Positions 34,218-49,172 of a stretch of DNA of 64,000 nucleotides are shown piece after piece. The notes under the pieces were generated by a model. The model worked only from the letters and a program-made list of their open reading frames with translations, did not search any database and was not told where the DNA came from. The DNA comes from Tetrapyrgos nigripes (Eukaryota > Basidiomycota > Agaricomycetes > Agaricales > Campanellaceae). A program made the translations under genes and the position numbers. Numbering within the stretch: the stretch's first letter is position 1; every line of letters begins with the position of its first letter. Location of the stretch: assembly GCA_013368315.1 (NCBI GenBank), contig JAACJM010000003.1, positions 620,001-684,000 on the forward strand. Reading direction: 5' to 3'.

Positions 34218-35895
34218 ATGTTTACCACCACCATTAGATCAAGGCATCGATTGTCCCGTCTTTTTGACCTTAAAGCAGCACGCAAAGTCCGGTGGAACTC
34301 TTCCGCTGCCGAACCACCTCCAGCTGGTGGGCATGCACCGTCAGTTGCTAACTCAGAGCTTCTCAAGAGCAACCGCGATTCAGCGCTGCGCACACCGGAA
34401 ATACTCTGGACTGGAGATGGACCATCGAGTACACTCGTCAGCGGCCGCGAAACGCGCAAAATGAACACTTACCAAGCTGTTCGGGACGCGATGAGGCATG
34501 TTGCCCAGTGGCGATTTGTGGTCCACTGTTCACAGAACTGACCATGTTTTGTCCAGTATTGCCATGACCAAAGATGAGACTGCTGTTGTTTTTGGTGAAG
34601 ATGTTGCTTTTGGAGGTGTTTTCAGATGCACCATGGTGAGTAGGCTTTACTTTTCCATGTTCCGTTTGCTCAACTTTGGGACCAGGGACTCGCTGAGGAA
34701 TTCGGTCGGTCTTCCTCAGTTCCGTACTATATATAGCTCTGAATTCAATGAAGGTCGCGAAAGGGTTTTCAACACGCCTCTGACGGAACAGGGTATCGTT
34801 GGCTTCGGTATTGGCCTTGCTGCAATGGGACACACTGCCATCGCTGAGATTCAATTTGCCGATTACATTTTACCTGCCTTTGACCAGGTAGCTTTGCCAA
34901 ATCTATCATGATCGTTCGCTCACCAATGCCATCTAAATAGCTTGTCAATGAAGCTGCAAAAATCCGTTATCGTTCTGGAGGTCAATATAACGTCGGTGGT
35001 TTGACAGTGCGCACCCCCACAATGTCTGTTGTACGTGGTCGACTCGTGTTGAGTATCGCCAAAGTATCGCTCAAAATACAAATCTAGGGTCATGGAGGTC
35101 TGTATCATTCCCAATCTCCTGAAGGTTTCTTCATGAGCGTAGCTGGTCTGAAGGTGTGGACTTTTTCACCGTCTTTCCCCGCAATTTTGACAAACCTTTA
35201 TATTAGATTGTCATACCACGCTCTCCGATACAAGCCAAGGGTCTGCTACTGGGTTCCATCCGAGATCCGAACCCAGTCTTGTTCATGGAACCGAAAATCC
35301 TGTACCGGTCGGCAGGTATGTCGAAGCAATCGCTTGCAGAGCTTCAGTAATGCTGATTTTTCCCAGTCGAACAAGTACCCATCGACGACTACAGTCTTCC
35401 CCTTGGACGCGCAGAAACACTCATATCCGGAAACGATATTACTGTTCTTACCTGGGGAACGCCCGTCTATCACTGTGAAACTGCAATACACATGCTGAAC
35501 GCCCCACCCCCTTCGATTGAGAAACACATCCCAACATCTTTGCGCTCTGCCAATGTGGAATTGATTGACTTGCGGACTATCTTGCCTTGGGATATAGAGA
35601 CCGTGACAGAAAGCGTGAACCGGACTGGGAGACTAGTAATCGTCCATGAAGCTGGCATGACTTTAGGGGTTGGAGCAGAGATTAGTGCGCAGATACAGAA
35701 AAGGTGCTTTTTGAAGCTGGAAGCCCCTGTGAGGCGCGTCACTGGATGGGAGTGAGTTCTCAGCGTCAACATCTTGATTATGCCAACTGATTCAATCCTT
35801 TCACCAGCACGCCCATCGGTCTCCAGTATGAAAAATTCAATATACCGGATTCTCTTAGGATTCTAGATGCTATCGTTGAGACATTAACCTACTAG
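34218..35895 (+). CDS. BCKDHB: Branched-chain 2-oxoacid dehydrogenase E1 beta subunit
   Basis: The ATG at 34218 gives an Arg-rich mitochondrial presequence ([19 protein letters not shown]). The mature part shows [16 protein letters not shown], then [69 protein letters not shown] and [17 protein letters not shown] text, ending [11 protein letters not shown]. With E1 alpha it decarboxylates the 2-oxoacids of leucine, isoleucine and valine in the mitochondrial matrix, using thiamine diphosphate. About 410 residues, as usual for the family, over about eight exons. Confidence 0.93.
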
Positions 35896-36041
35896 CTGTA
35901 TATCATTATTTATCCTGGAACCAATGTACATTACACGCAACCCTTCATCTTCAGTGCTCGTGAAATAGGGGCTATCCCACGTGCAGTCTTGCGAACGAAA
36001 TTTTTTTTTGCCGAGGCTCTCAGACAGTGACTAGCACTGGC

Positions 36042-37566
36042 ATGAGTACGCAAGATGCTAAGCCTCCTGTAACCCCTTCTCAAGCATCCGGTATACGCGC
36101 AGCTCTCCAGTACACAGGGATACCTCCATCATGGCTTGATAAACGACCACGACTACCTTCCAGGAACTGGTTGATTTTCCTGTCCGTCACGTCCTCTGTC
36201 ATAGGCCTCTACATTTATGACCGTCGGGAAAGCAAACGAATCAAACAGGAGTACATCGAAAAAGTAAAGTACTTGTCGGAACAGACTGGAGACCACCTGA
36301 GTTGGCCTCGGAAGGTCACTGTTTATGGTGCAAAATGGCCTGGAGATGAAGACTACGACCAAGCGATGAAGTACTTCCGGAAGTTTGTCAAGGTTGGTGT
36401 TTAGGCTCTCTTAAGACGTGTCTTTGCTTAACATATGCACTTTGCAGCCTATCCTAGTCGCTGGCGCTGTGGACTATGAAATGGTAGTTGGGAAACGAAG
36501 TGGAGATTTGACGAGGCGAATAGCGGAAGAAATTAAAGCGCGTCGAAGGGTGGATGTCGGTCTCGATCCTGCACCTTCAGCAGATTTATTGCCTCCCAAT
36601 TTTCCTTTCCGTCCTCTTGCAGAGCTTCGTCAGCAAGAACTTGAAGGTGGAATCGTGATCGTTGGTCGTCCGACATTTAAAGAGTTTATGGCAGGACTCA
36701 AGAAAGGCTGGACAGAGAGTCTGGAAAAGGTGGATGCGGACGAACGTCTTGCGCAAGAATTAGAGATGGATGGACGCTTTGATGAACCTGAGGAACCATC
36801 GGGAGTGGAGAAATTATCCCCTGGCCCTGACTCTCAGCCGATTCCTTCTTCGGCCCCTTCACCCGTTCTCTCGCACCTACAGTACCGTCTCCCTCCAACC
36901 CCATCCCCACAGTCTCGACCTGCCGCACCTTCAACTATCCCAGAATCCTTGAACACACCTCCCACAATCATTCCCACCCTTCCTCCCATTCTTTTCGTGT
37001 CATTCACCAACTACATTGGATTCACTCAAATCCCCTTGATGGTATGGGACTTTTTTAACCAGAGATATAAAGTCCGTTCAGGCGCTGAAGCCGGCTACCG
37101 CCTTGTTATGAACAGTACAAGACCGTTCAGCTACCCTCCGAGTCCTGAATCTCAGCCTCTGTTCTCTGATATCACGTCTTCCCCGACACCGTCCTCCAAA
37201 GGTGACCTCGATCACGGCAAAGAAAGCGAGGCATACTTCCGTAGCTCTTTGTCGTCTATACCCGACGATATTGAAAAGGCTCGTAAAAAATACTACGACG
37301 GACTTCCAGCTAAATTAGAAACCGCTCGTGCACTAGCTAGAGGGACCAGGGAGCCTACCAAAGAGGAAATTGAAAATCCTCCCAGCACCGAGGTGGAGCT
37401 TCGTGCTGACCGGATGAAGAAGGAGAAGAGGTGGAGAAATGATTTGGAAGGATGGAATATTGTCAGGCCCGACAAAGAAGTCGAATGGGATGAACGGTTC
37501 GGAGATGCTCTACGTGTCTTTGATGACCCTCCAGACACTGATTTGCCGACTGCTGCGACGACTTGA
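36042..37566 (+). CDS. TIM54: Mitochondrial inner membrane translocase subunit TIM54
   Basis: Two exons, 36042-36392 and 36448-37566, about 490 residues. The start is ATG at 36042 (MSTQDAKPP); the upstream in-frame codon is GTG. Family landmarks are YTGIPPSWLDKRPRLPSRNW, then a membrane anchor (LIFLSVTSSVIGLYIY) and WPRKVTVYGAKWPGDEDYDQ. Later come ILVAGAVDYEMVVGKRSGDL and a C-terminal ENPPSTEVELRADRMKKEKR. TIM54 belongs to the TIM22 complex that inserts multispanning carriers. A Pro-rich loop in the middle is typical of basidiomycete copies. Confidence 0.92.
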
Positions 37567-37811
37567 TTATGGGTTACTTTGCTTCGTAGATAGATATCTA
37601 CTACTAGTGTTACATCTAATGGTTACTACCTAATCCTGCTCAAGTATCTTCTGGCCGGTCGGAAAACCTAAAGTACTAACGTGCGAAGGCCGTGCAAGTG
37701 CATTTGTGCGTTACAGCGAGGTCATATCCCGGACGAGGTGACAAGAGATGTCCTAGTATGCTAGCCCACTATTGTTGTCCGTGGCTAGACTCCCAAAAAT
37801 ATGCACAGAAA

Positions 37812-38389
37812 TCAGCCTGTGCGTCCATCCCCTATCAGAGCAGTAATCCGTTGCTCAAAGCCTTCATTCCTGATGGGCATTTCCGGTGTATGAAAAGGAT
37901 TCTTCATTACTGCATCAGCATACACATCGTAAACCTTTTGAAGTGTAGCGTCTGCAGATGGCTCAGCAAGAGACGTCAAAAGCACGAATTTGGTACCTGG
38001 TACATGAAATGTGAGTAAACGTTCTCCACGGACGATTCAGAGCTACACACCGGTGACCGTAAGAAGTATAACGATCTTGAACGTCTCTCCTTCAATGACT
38101 TGGGCACCAGAACTCGAGCCTGGTATCGGAGAAAGACGACTTGTAATGGCATGTATTCCATGCAGGGTTCCAGCCAGCACGAGATACTCGTTCGAGGTGA
38201 GTTGAGCGAGACCGTCTGTGCGACGTGAATTAGACCCAGTAAACCATGGCACGACAATGCACACCTGCAAAGTTACGTTGGTATACCAGACCTCCGGCTT
38301 TGTTTATGACCTTGGATGATTCGTTCAGCAATGCACGAGTAGAATAAACTCAGACTACTCAGACTAACCCAAAGGCCGAAGATGGCCAT
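37812..38389 (-). CDS. TRS23: TRAPP complex subunit TRS23/TRAPPC4
   Basis: A tiny first exon (ATG at 38389, MAIFGLW) is spliced to [15 protein letters not shown], matching the family start [14 protein letters not shown]. Then come [67 protein letters not shown] and [18 protein letters not shown]. The frame stops at 37812. About 145 residues, the normal size for this longin/sybindin subunit. TRAPP is a guanine-nucleotide exchanger for Ypt1/Rab1 in ER-Golgi traffic. Its promoter is shared with the glutaminyl cyclase gene (80 bp between ATGs). Confidence 0.9.
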
Positions 38390-38469
38390 CGTGGTGGGTG
38401 TTTTGAGCGAAAGGGTTCGACGCGGTTGTAGTTTCTTTGACATTCATCAGCCACGTCGACGTTGGCAAG

Positions 38470-39846
<1,377 letters not shown>

Positions 39847-40085
39847 CTTGTTTACCACCATGACGATGAAGACTGACGGTAATTACAATTCCTGTCTAGT
39901 AGACATGAGGTACAGCTTTGAATCCTACATCGATTGTATGATATGATTATTCCAGTATTTAGAGTTTGGTGATGGCATTGCAGATGGAAAACATGACAGA
40001 GCAACAATTACAGCAGAAGGAATCAGAGCAAGTTCAACGAAAGTCAGAGGGTTCAATAGCATATATGCGGATATCTCGAGGATTC

Positions 40086-41102
40086 TTAGCTGAGAAGTAA
40101 GGCCTTGTAGTGCTTGATGAGTTTCGAAGCGTCCGTGGCAACCTGCGTTAGGAAGGGAGGTTACTGTATGTATGCACCGTCCAGGCAGAGTACACTCACC
40201 ATCTTATTCTGATGGCTTTGCTCGACCTGATCGTGAGCGTTGCATAGAAACTGATTCAACGCTTTCTGACGTTTAGCAGGGTTCAATTTGACTGAGTTTT
40301 GGGACACAGATTAGAGAATGCAACACAGAATGAATGAGGATGAAGTCGACTGACGCATCTTGCTGGCTTCATCTATAGTTTCAGCTCGTCTGACGAAAAG
40401 GTCGTCGATGATGGGAGGATAAAGCCCGAAGAGCTTCGTAGCAGCAGCCTGAAAGATAGTCAGATATCAGAGCATCGCGGTGCAAACTACGCACATCTTG
40501 TGCATCCCATAAACCTCGAAACTCCTGCAGGTGACGGTCGTAGGATACCTCGCTCTCTCTCATGCTGAGTATGGAATGTTTTAGCTTTTCCCTGTAGTCT
40601 CTGTGAGAATATTGGAAAGCCATAAGACAAATGCTGGTACTCACAGGTAAACCGTTCCATCCTGGCTCATGTCTTTTGCCTTTTGGCGAGCGTTGGCATA
40701 GAGAGCTTTCTTTTGATTCTCAAATGCAGCTGATACAAGAGACGTCTTCTTTGCCTGGCGTTCTGGAAGAACAAAGCATCAGGGCGTGTTTCATCCGTGA
40801 AGGACAATTGCATACTTTGAATCTCTTGCAAAAGCTTGTTTACATTCCTGGACAAAGAATGAGACGCGTTCGACAGCAGGAAGTAGGGAACTCACATATC
40901 CTCGTCTTCCGATTGTTCGTCTGCTTTTTCTTCGTTTCGCATTTCCTCAGAGTCCGTGTTCTCGTCTGCAAAGGTGACAGGGGTTTTTCGGGACCTCGAG
41001 GCAGCGCCTTTGCGGGTCGCAAGGGAAGACTTGTCTGGAGTGTGTCTTCAGTAAAATTAGTTCATGAAGGAAAATATACGCATTACTGGGTGTCTTCGCC
41101 AT
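40086..41102 (-). CDS. Unknown helical protein with MCB-containing promoter
   Basis: About six exons, roughly 230 residues. The short first exon (MAKTP) joins a basic, Ser/Thr-Pro-containing tail (KTPVTFADENTDSE) and an acidic patch (EKADEQSEDED). A helical domain follows: VNKLLQEIQSMQLSF, AAFENQKKALYANARQKAKD, DYREKLKHSILSMRESEVSY, LQEFRGLWDAQD, LFGLYPPIIDDLFVRRAETI and LNQFLCNAHDQVEQSHQNKM. It has no signal peptide or membrane segment. I do not recognise the family. The basic/acidic tail plus coiled coil and cell-cycle boxes upstream suggest a chromosomal or spindle role, as inference only. Divergent from STT4 by 181 bp. Confidence 0.6.
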
Positions 41103-41163
41103 GGTGTTGTGTATGTGGTCTTGGAGAAAGACTCAAGAGACTCAAAAGAGACTTTTGCAAGAG

Positions 41164-41174
41164 ACGCGACGCGT
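41164..41174. promoter_or_regulatory. ACGCG/ACGCGT pair upstream of the unknown helical gene
   Basis: ACGCG at 41164-41168 and ACGCGT at 41169-41174 lie 62-72 bp before the minus-strand ATG at 41102 and 110 bp before the STT4 ATG. This arrangement is the same as in the 16038-16048 promoter. Confidence 0.45.
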
Positions 41175-41283
41175 CCGGTTTTTTTACCCGAGTCACATGG
41201 TCACTCTTGATTTCTGAGTCTTCTGACAGTGTCAGTGACACTCAGGAGGAAGTATCAAGGACACTTAGGTGCTTTCGTATGCT

Positions 41284-44200
41284 ATGGACTTGTAAGTCTC
41301 CTTCCATAAGAAGCTGATATATCTGTTGATGCCTTGCAGCCTAGAATTGAACATACACCAAAGGATCTTGAATGACGTAGCTTCAAACGCTGGAAGTAGT
41401 GACGATGCCTTTGAACACGCAAACACTCTGATTTCTTCGAAAGTGCAAACTAGAGCAGAGAAACATGAGAAGGAAGAGGAACTGCAGGAAGTAAAGGAAG
41501 TCCCGAAGTCTCAAAGAGTGTTTATGGTCGGTTTCGCATTGCATGTTAGCAATGACTCTCTACTCATCTCCTTTAGCCCGCTTCACGTGTGCACTGCAAC
41601 ATTGCGTTTGGAGAGCTGGTTGTGAACTTCCCTAGAGACCATGTTGCGAGCAACATTGATACCCTGATACCCGTGCTCGTTGATGTCCTCAGAGATGTAC
41701 CCTATATCGACTTTGATAGGTGTCTTTCCTGGGAGGGTGCGATCCTTTGATTTCACTTCATTTCGCAACGCTTGACATTGTCTTTAGAGTGGGCTCTCCC
41801 GGACCAGCTTGTGTACTCTACAGTCTCAGCGCTACTTCAAATGTCTAGTGTCCATCCCCAATACACAGACACTGCTACGGAGGCAATAGTCTCCTTCATT
41901 GCCGATGTGATCACGAATGTTAAGGATGGGGAAGGTTAGCTTTCTGTCGTTTCACTGGCGTTTCTGACTTGGTTCTTTGACAGCTTTGGACGTTCTTACC
42001 CAACTGACGCCGGCTATACATGGCTTATATCGTGCTATCATCTCGACACCCTTTTCGTGGAATCTTGATCAATGGCAAAGCTTGTCAACCCAGTTTCAAG
42101 CCCTCTGTGCTCCTGATATGGTCGATCGCTTGAACCGTCTCCCAACCGAGGTCCTCCGAAGTGACACTGAATACGAAACCCTGAAATTCACCGAGAACTT
42201 CATCGCACGCTATGTCACTCGGGGTCGTCCCCTCAGTGGATATTTCACTATCTGCTGCATCATCGAGACCTCTTGGACCATCTTAGCTCAAGTCTTGGCT
42301 CCGCCGCCTGTCATCTCGCCTGGTGGATGTGGATTCTTAGAGGCTGCTGCTGCCAATAAGGCCTGGAACTCTCTAACGCGCCAACAAGCGCCCAAACTCG
42401 ATATTGGGAATGCTAAAATCGTCGAATCCCTCAAAGCAGCTACCAACTATGCAATGCAATGCTTTACGGATTTGTTGGTTCAAATCGAGGATATGGAATC
42501 AGAGCCGTCTATGGACACATACGCTTGGGAGACAATGTCAGAAAGCTTGGTAAATATTCCCCCAGTGAGCCCGATAGTTTCTGACATGTAGATTTCAGAA
42601 ACTCGCTTCTGTCAGCTCGGTTGTTCTGCAAGATCTTGACGATAAACTGTTCTCCCGTCTTCTGCTTCTGCTCAGTGACGAGTCGCCCATTACGGAAAAT
42701 TTGGTCCAAGAAGCTGCTTTGAAGGCAACCACGGTTGTTGTGCAAAAGTGAAGGTTTACGCATCTGTCTCATTCCCAATGTGTATTTACTCTAGCCCCTT
42801 GTAGCTTCCCTGATGTTGCCCTGCAAATGGCTGGTCACCTTCGTCGCTTTGTCACTTCACCTATACCCATCTTCGAACTCGAGTTTGCATCTGAGTCGAG
42901 AACACCGCCACCACTCGTAGCCGCTGCTAAATGTTTAGCTCTCTGCATTAAAGTAGGCACCACTGTTCCAATCTAAAGGCTGGATTTTGACTAAAACAAC
43001 AGCTTGCCCCTGGCGATGATCTCATCATGTCCAACATGTATTCACTCCTGAATTATATCGCAGCGACCAGCAAGGAGATTTTCGATAGTACTGGCATTCA
43101 ACAGTCAGGCAATCCAATGTACTCGCTCGACAAAAACTCGGTCCAAACTGTGGAGACAGGCCTTCGTGGGCTTTCCGAAGAAGAGAAGAGACTCGTAGGA
43201 ATCAGCACTATCTCAGTCGTCACTCGTTTGGCGTTACAGTTTCATATGGAAGAGGTAAAGCGCATTTGTTTCTCTGAATTGTCAGGCTAACTGTCGTCGT
43301 AGGTGACCCGGCTTACCATCTCAATGCTCCTGCAAAGACTCCGGTCTGCAGAGCCAACGGTGGAGGCAGCAATTGCCTACAATCTTGTTGACCTTGGTCT
43401 GTCTGCACCCGAGAACGCTTTCGTCGACATCATTCGAGTTTTTTCCACCATAAATCGCTCGGCTAATCCTGAAGACCCTAGGTTTTCTAATAACAGGGTC
43501 TGTCCTAGTGAAACTTTACTTGATTTCAATCTCACTCAAGCATGATGCAGGTACTTGCTGCTCAGACTCGTTTGGCACGCGAGCTCCACCGTCGGCCTGA
43601 GCTTTACGAAATCTATCTTGTTGAGCTGCTAGCGCTGTTTGCGGACAAAGGCGTGGCCATTCAAAATGCCAAGATCGCTAACCACCATGTGAAGGTGTGT
43701 TTACAGCGTTCACCTCCCTTGTTTCAATCTAACAAGTCCTAGACCGACGATATGATTGAGCAACTGGCGTCCCTTCTACTTCCCATTGATGCTCTGCTGG
43801 CCCATGAGGATTTTATCCCAGCAAACAACACCTCCCCTGCGCTGGTATCTCTCTTCAGAAAGATGTGGTTCCTTTGCGTCCTTTTCCACTTTACCATTGA
43901 TGAAGAGAAGGATGGTACTGCCATGGAATGGCAAAAACCTGCGTTGGCGCGCATAGCAGCGAAGACGCCTGCGATGGTTCTGGAGGAGTCCCACGATTCA
44001 GTTGCCAGTGACGTCGAGTACAACTCAGTCATTCGGCAGGAATACGCACATACGGTGATTATCCCTGCTTTCAAGTATGACGCATGCACTCACTCTGAAA
44101 ACAGGTCATCTCTAAACACCGTTCATCTCTCACCAAGCACATAGCTTTACGTGCTAGTGATATCAAGTCCTTGTCATCAGGCCAAATCGTCTTCCTACTG

Positions 44201-47200
44201 GCTATGCATGATATGGAGTCTATGCGTTCGGCTGCTGGGCTTGCTTCATCCCTTGTATCATATTTTGTCAATGATACTCTGAACAAGAACCCAGCCTTGA
44301 GTAGCTGCATGGAAGCGATAGCTGAGAAGGTAAGCTTCCACGTCATTTTGGGGATTTGAGGCTCACGAAATTGTCAGGTCATCAGAGGTTGCATCAGTGA
44401 ACTGCATATCAAAGCTGCTCAGCAAGAATTACCTGAATGCCTATCTCAAGAACTACGCAGTCTCCTGGTCGATAGTACTCATCGTGTCGAGAAAGCCCGC
44501 GATGTTGCGTCAAAGTTCCTGAATCGGCTCATCAATTCTTTCCCGTCGTTGATGTGTAATCCTCCGTTGGTCTTTGCCATCCTGGAAGTTTTGACCCTTC
44601 TTCGGCAGTCTTGTCAGAATGAGTTCACTGACGAGGTTCGTGAACTATCTCCCCTCTCGAGATGTTTCCTAAAAACAGTTTTTTCTACAGTTTAATCCCG
44701 TTTACGAATTCGAGTCTGAACGTACCGGCATTGTACTCCAACTGACAGACAGCTATCAAGTCCGGAACGAAATCTTGCAGCAGCTTCAGCGTAACGCCAA
44801 CAGTTGGTTCGAGCAGGTTTTAGCCAGAGCACCGGTCGAACTGCAAGCTACATTGCAGGTAGGCTGTATATCTTGCCAGGCCAATGTTCTCTACCTGACC
44901 AACATTTTCAGAAATACCTGGCAGTGAGCCAGACTGCTTCGGACGCCTCAGAACTAGGTGCTACCATAGCGGAGAAATTCGGCAAGGCTATTGGGCAAGT
45001 ACCCCGACAGCTTGGTAAGCGATCTTGTTCCGCTTGATGATTCTTATCCGCTCATTCCTTGCATGTAGTCTCCCTTTCAAACCTTGGAAGCTGGAAGGTA
45101 GACAAAGCTAAAGTTCTTACAAGCCAAATTGCTATCAAGAGCTATTATGCTGGAGAAGCTGCTGGCCTTCGGTTAGCTCGTCGTCAAGGTCAGACTCTTT
45201 GTTGTGTCAGCCGCTGCATCCTGAGATCTGACAAAGTATCATGAACAGGAGCGGATGAATTAGAAATTATTCCTCCTCAAGATGCTCCTTCTCAAGAGAT
45301 AGACGCACTGAAAAAGAAAATGTCCGATTCCCTGAATGAGATTAGAGGGAAGACCACTCATCTCACTGCTCAAGACCTAAAACGGTTACTGTTCCGTTGT
45401 GCTGCAACGCTCATAGCTTTGCCGAAGGTAAGTATCTTCTATTCATTGGAACTAGACTTGATGCCTTTTAGTGCGATTACGAGCTTCTTCATTACTTGGT
45501 GTCGTTACCATTCGAAGTGTTTACGCCTTCAGCGATCTCAGCTGCCATTGAAGTCTGGACATGGGTTATAGCAGAAAAGCCTACTGTTGAGGTCGGAGTC
45601 ATGAGTGAGATTTTGTCAGCTTGGTCCTCCACCATCAGCAATGAAAAGGGGATGTTTTCCACATCGTTGAAGTGAGTGCTTTGCTCCCAAAATTTCTGCC
45701 GCTATTGATGCGTCGACCATCTACCTAGCTACGATGACCCATTCTTCCATCCGATCAGTTATAGTCCAACTGATAAAGAAACCATTGACCGAGGCACAAG
45801 CACCGCCCGCCGGCTTCTCAGTCCACACGTTCTAATTCTGCAGATGCTCGCCAGTCGTCTGCAGTCTGCTAGATATCGGAGGCCTGCTGCCATGTTCTTG
45901 GTGCAACATTTGGTTCTGCGATCTGCGAGAGCGCACGAGTCGCTAAGGTGAATTCGGCTTCTCTTCCATTGAACAGTCGTTCTAATCACCTTCTCCAGCA
46001 CACATCCCTTAGCTAGAGAAGCTCGATTCCTCTTTCTGATATTTGGAATCGAGACTCTGAAGAGTTCACATCTTGACGCTTTTTGCGAAAGTACCTTGCG
46101 CGAATGTCTTTATTCAGCGGCCTATTCTTGGTTTTCCATCCGGCCACAGTAAGTCAAGATGCTCTATCCTTTGATTCCTCGTCTCAGTTTTCGTCCAAAG
46201 GTGGTCTTATGGCGCAAATCGAGTTCAATTAGACGCTGAGATCAAGATACTGTCCGAGTTCTTGTCGTATCTGGAAATAGATATGGTCAAAGCAAAGTTC
46301 ACGATATCAAGTTTGGCTCCTGCACATTCTGCTCCGCGTACTGCCTGTATGTCACACGTATCGACTTTGCACTGCCGATGACTCTGACCGATGCCGCAGA
46401 TTATGCAAGTCGTTTCCGTGACATTAGCCAGCCTTTGAGGCTCTTGATCGACAATGAAATCTTCCGGCTGACTGTTTGGGCGAATCCAACCAACGATCCC
46501 AAGAAAGGTTCTGACCATAACAGTGCTACTGTTCCTGAAGTATGTGTATGGTCTTGCATGGTGCAGTCCTGGCATTCATTGATTCACAGAGCTCCTGGAT
46601 TGGCATCATTCGAACAATATGGAATATTAATCCAGCTATCGCAGTTCATATAACAGAACGCTTCAAGCTACCCTTACTCCGTAACGAGGTTACTAAACTT
46701 GTTCGGTCCTCTTCTTTGGAAGTTCTCGATGTCCCGGAGGCGCTTGTCTTCCTGATTGGTGATAAAATGGACTCAGCAGTGCGCCGAGACCTTAAGGTGC
46801 GCGTATTGGGTTCTTCCATAAGCTTTGTTTTAATCTTTGGACAGCATCTTCTGCTGTGGACACCAGTGCCTCCGGTGATCGCAAATACATTCTTTGAGCC
46901 CCGATACAAGAACGACCCTTTGATTCTACAATATGCTCACCGTGTTCTGGAGCAGCACCCAGTTGATCTGACGTTCTTCTTCGTGCCTCAAGTAGTCCAA
47001 GCCCTCCGGTATGACGAATTAGGTATTGTTTCCCTCGTCCATTTGCATCTGTCACTGTCTCATTGTCTCATTGAACTCTTCAGGTTATGTTTCTCGATTC
47101 ATTTTTGAGACTGCTAAGTTATCGCAACTCTTCTGTCATCAAATCATCTGGAATATGAAAGCCAACTGTTACAAGGACGACGCTGCTGAGATCGTGAGTC

Positions 47201-48864
47201 TTCCTGTATGTTCCACTTCCTATTGCTTACACACAGAGCAGGAGGACTCTATCAAACCTGTGCTGGATGCAATGACAGAGAGGGTTGTCAACTCGCTTTC
47301 TGGAGACGCTCGCGCATTTTATGATAGGGAGTTTGGTTTCTTCCACGAAGTGACCTCGATATCTGGGAAGTTGAAACCCTACATCAAGAAAACGAAGCCA
47401 GAGAAAAAGGTGAGTTTTGACAGTGTTGAAGCTATTATGTTACTAATGTACCCCTACAGGCGAAGATCGACGAGGAGATGGCGAAAATCAATGTCGACCC
47501 CGGTGTATATCTTCCCAGCAACCCAGATGGTGTGGTGGTTGATATTGACAAGAAATCGGGCAGACCGCTGCAGAGCCATGCTAAGGCGAGTCATTTTCTG
47601 ATGTCTGCAGCCCTTTTCGTAAACGATCCCGCAGGCGCCGTTCATGGCTACTTTCAAAGTGAGGAAAGAAAAGATTTCCATCGAGAATGACCCCGATTCT
47701 GTTCTTGACGGCGACGAGGGTGGCCATGAAGTCCGCAAAGAATACGATGTTTGGCAGGCAGCTATCTTCAAAGTCGGTGATGACTGCCGTCAAGATGTCC
47801 TAGCTTTGCAGATCATCGCCATGTTCAAGAACATCTTTGAGGCAGTGGGCTTGACGTTGTACTTGTTCCCGTACCGTGTCACTGCTACTGCACCAGGGGT
47901 AGGTCTTGGTCCACATATCTATGCCGGTTATCTCATACCTTTTATAGTGCGGTGTCATCGATGTCGTGCCAAATGCAACATCTCGTGACGAGATGGGACG
48001 CGCGAAAGTTAATGATTTGCTGGACTTCTTTGTGGCCAAATATGGAGGCCAAGATACTATTGCTTTCCAAAAAGCTCGTCTGAACTTCATTCAGTCAATG
48101 GCTGCTTACTCTGTCGCGTGCTATATACTTCAAATCAAGGATCGCCACAATGGTAACATCATGATTGACGGCGAGGGCCATATCGTTCATATCGGTAAGA
48201 GTGTGCAGCTGTCCATAGTTCTGTCCGTGCTTACTTGGTTTCTTTTAGATTTTGGATTCTTATTTGACATAGATAAGTCTTTCTTGTGTGTGTCGTATGC
48301 AATTTTGATCTGACGATGTAGTGGTTCTGGTATATACGGCCTGGAGTGAGTTTTCTTTGAAATGCGTATGAATACAAAACTAACATATCTCAGGGCGTGA
48401 AATTCGAACCTTCTTCATTCAAGCTCAACCACGAAATGGTTGTTCTCATGGGGGGGCGATACTCACAAGGTTATCACCTCTTCCAGCTTTTGACCGTCAA
48501 AGCTTTCCTCGCCATTCGGCCTCATGCTGATCAACTAGTCGACACGGTACAGCTGATGTTAGACACAGGCCTGCCGTCATTCAAAGGAGAAGGAACGATC
48601 AAGAGGCTTCGTGACCGTTTTGCCCTCGGTTTGAATGAGCGTCAAGCTGCAGAGTATATGATGGGAACCATACGCAATGCTCACGAAAACGTGAGAAGTA
48701 CAGCTTATGACGAGTTCCAACGGGTGAGTCAAATTAGATCCATGCTACATCCCAATTTCTGACCGCGGTTGTCGTATCTTTCAGCTGCAAAATGGTGAGT
48801 CAATGAGCGTTGGTGTAGAAACGCACAACTGACGATCATATCCCTAGGTATTCCATACAAGTAG
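41284..48864 (+). CDS. STT4: Phosphatidylinositol 4-kinase alpha, STT4 type
   Basis: The largest gene here, about 7.6 kb with over 20 short introns and roughly 1,900 residues. A tiny first exon (MDF) splices to [18 protein letters not shown]. The long N-terminal part is alpha-solenoid-like. The C-terminal lipid-kinase domain has [38 protein letters not shown], a catalytic loop [19 protein letters not shown] followed by DFGFLFDI, and ends in FQRLQNGIPYK. That ending matches the PI4K alpha/Stt4 family rather than PI3-kinases or Pik1. It makes PI4P at the plasma membrane, with Efr3/Ypp1 partners. Exon edges in the middle are approximate. Confidence 0.92.
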
Positions 48865-49172
48865 TAGTTTGTTCCACCAGACTTTGGATGGAATTTTATT
48901 GATATTATTATACGCTACATTTTCAGTGGAAGTTAAAGGGATTTCCAGTATTAATACCAAAGGTTTAGCTTATGAGAGATCGCAAAGTCTAATAGATGGT
49001 GGAGGGCAGACGTAGAGGGAGTACATACCTATGTCCGTGGTCAAGAGAGGCAGATACTCTACTAGTACTCCCTATCTCCCGAAGGTCCTTAAACGTAGGG
49101 GGGGGGGGGGAAAGGCAATGATACAGATACATACACAAGGCAAGGGCTAATCGAAAACAAAGTAGTCAGTGA
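48865..49172. other. Intergenic stretch with a 13-G homopolymer
   Basis: Between the converging STT4 and DPB4 genes. A run of 13 G residues (49098-49110) is the only notable item. Confidence 0.6.
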
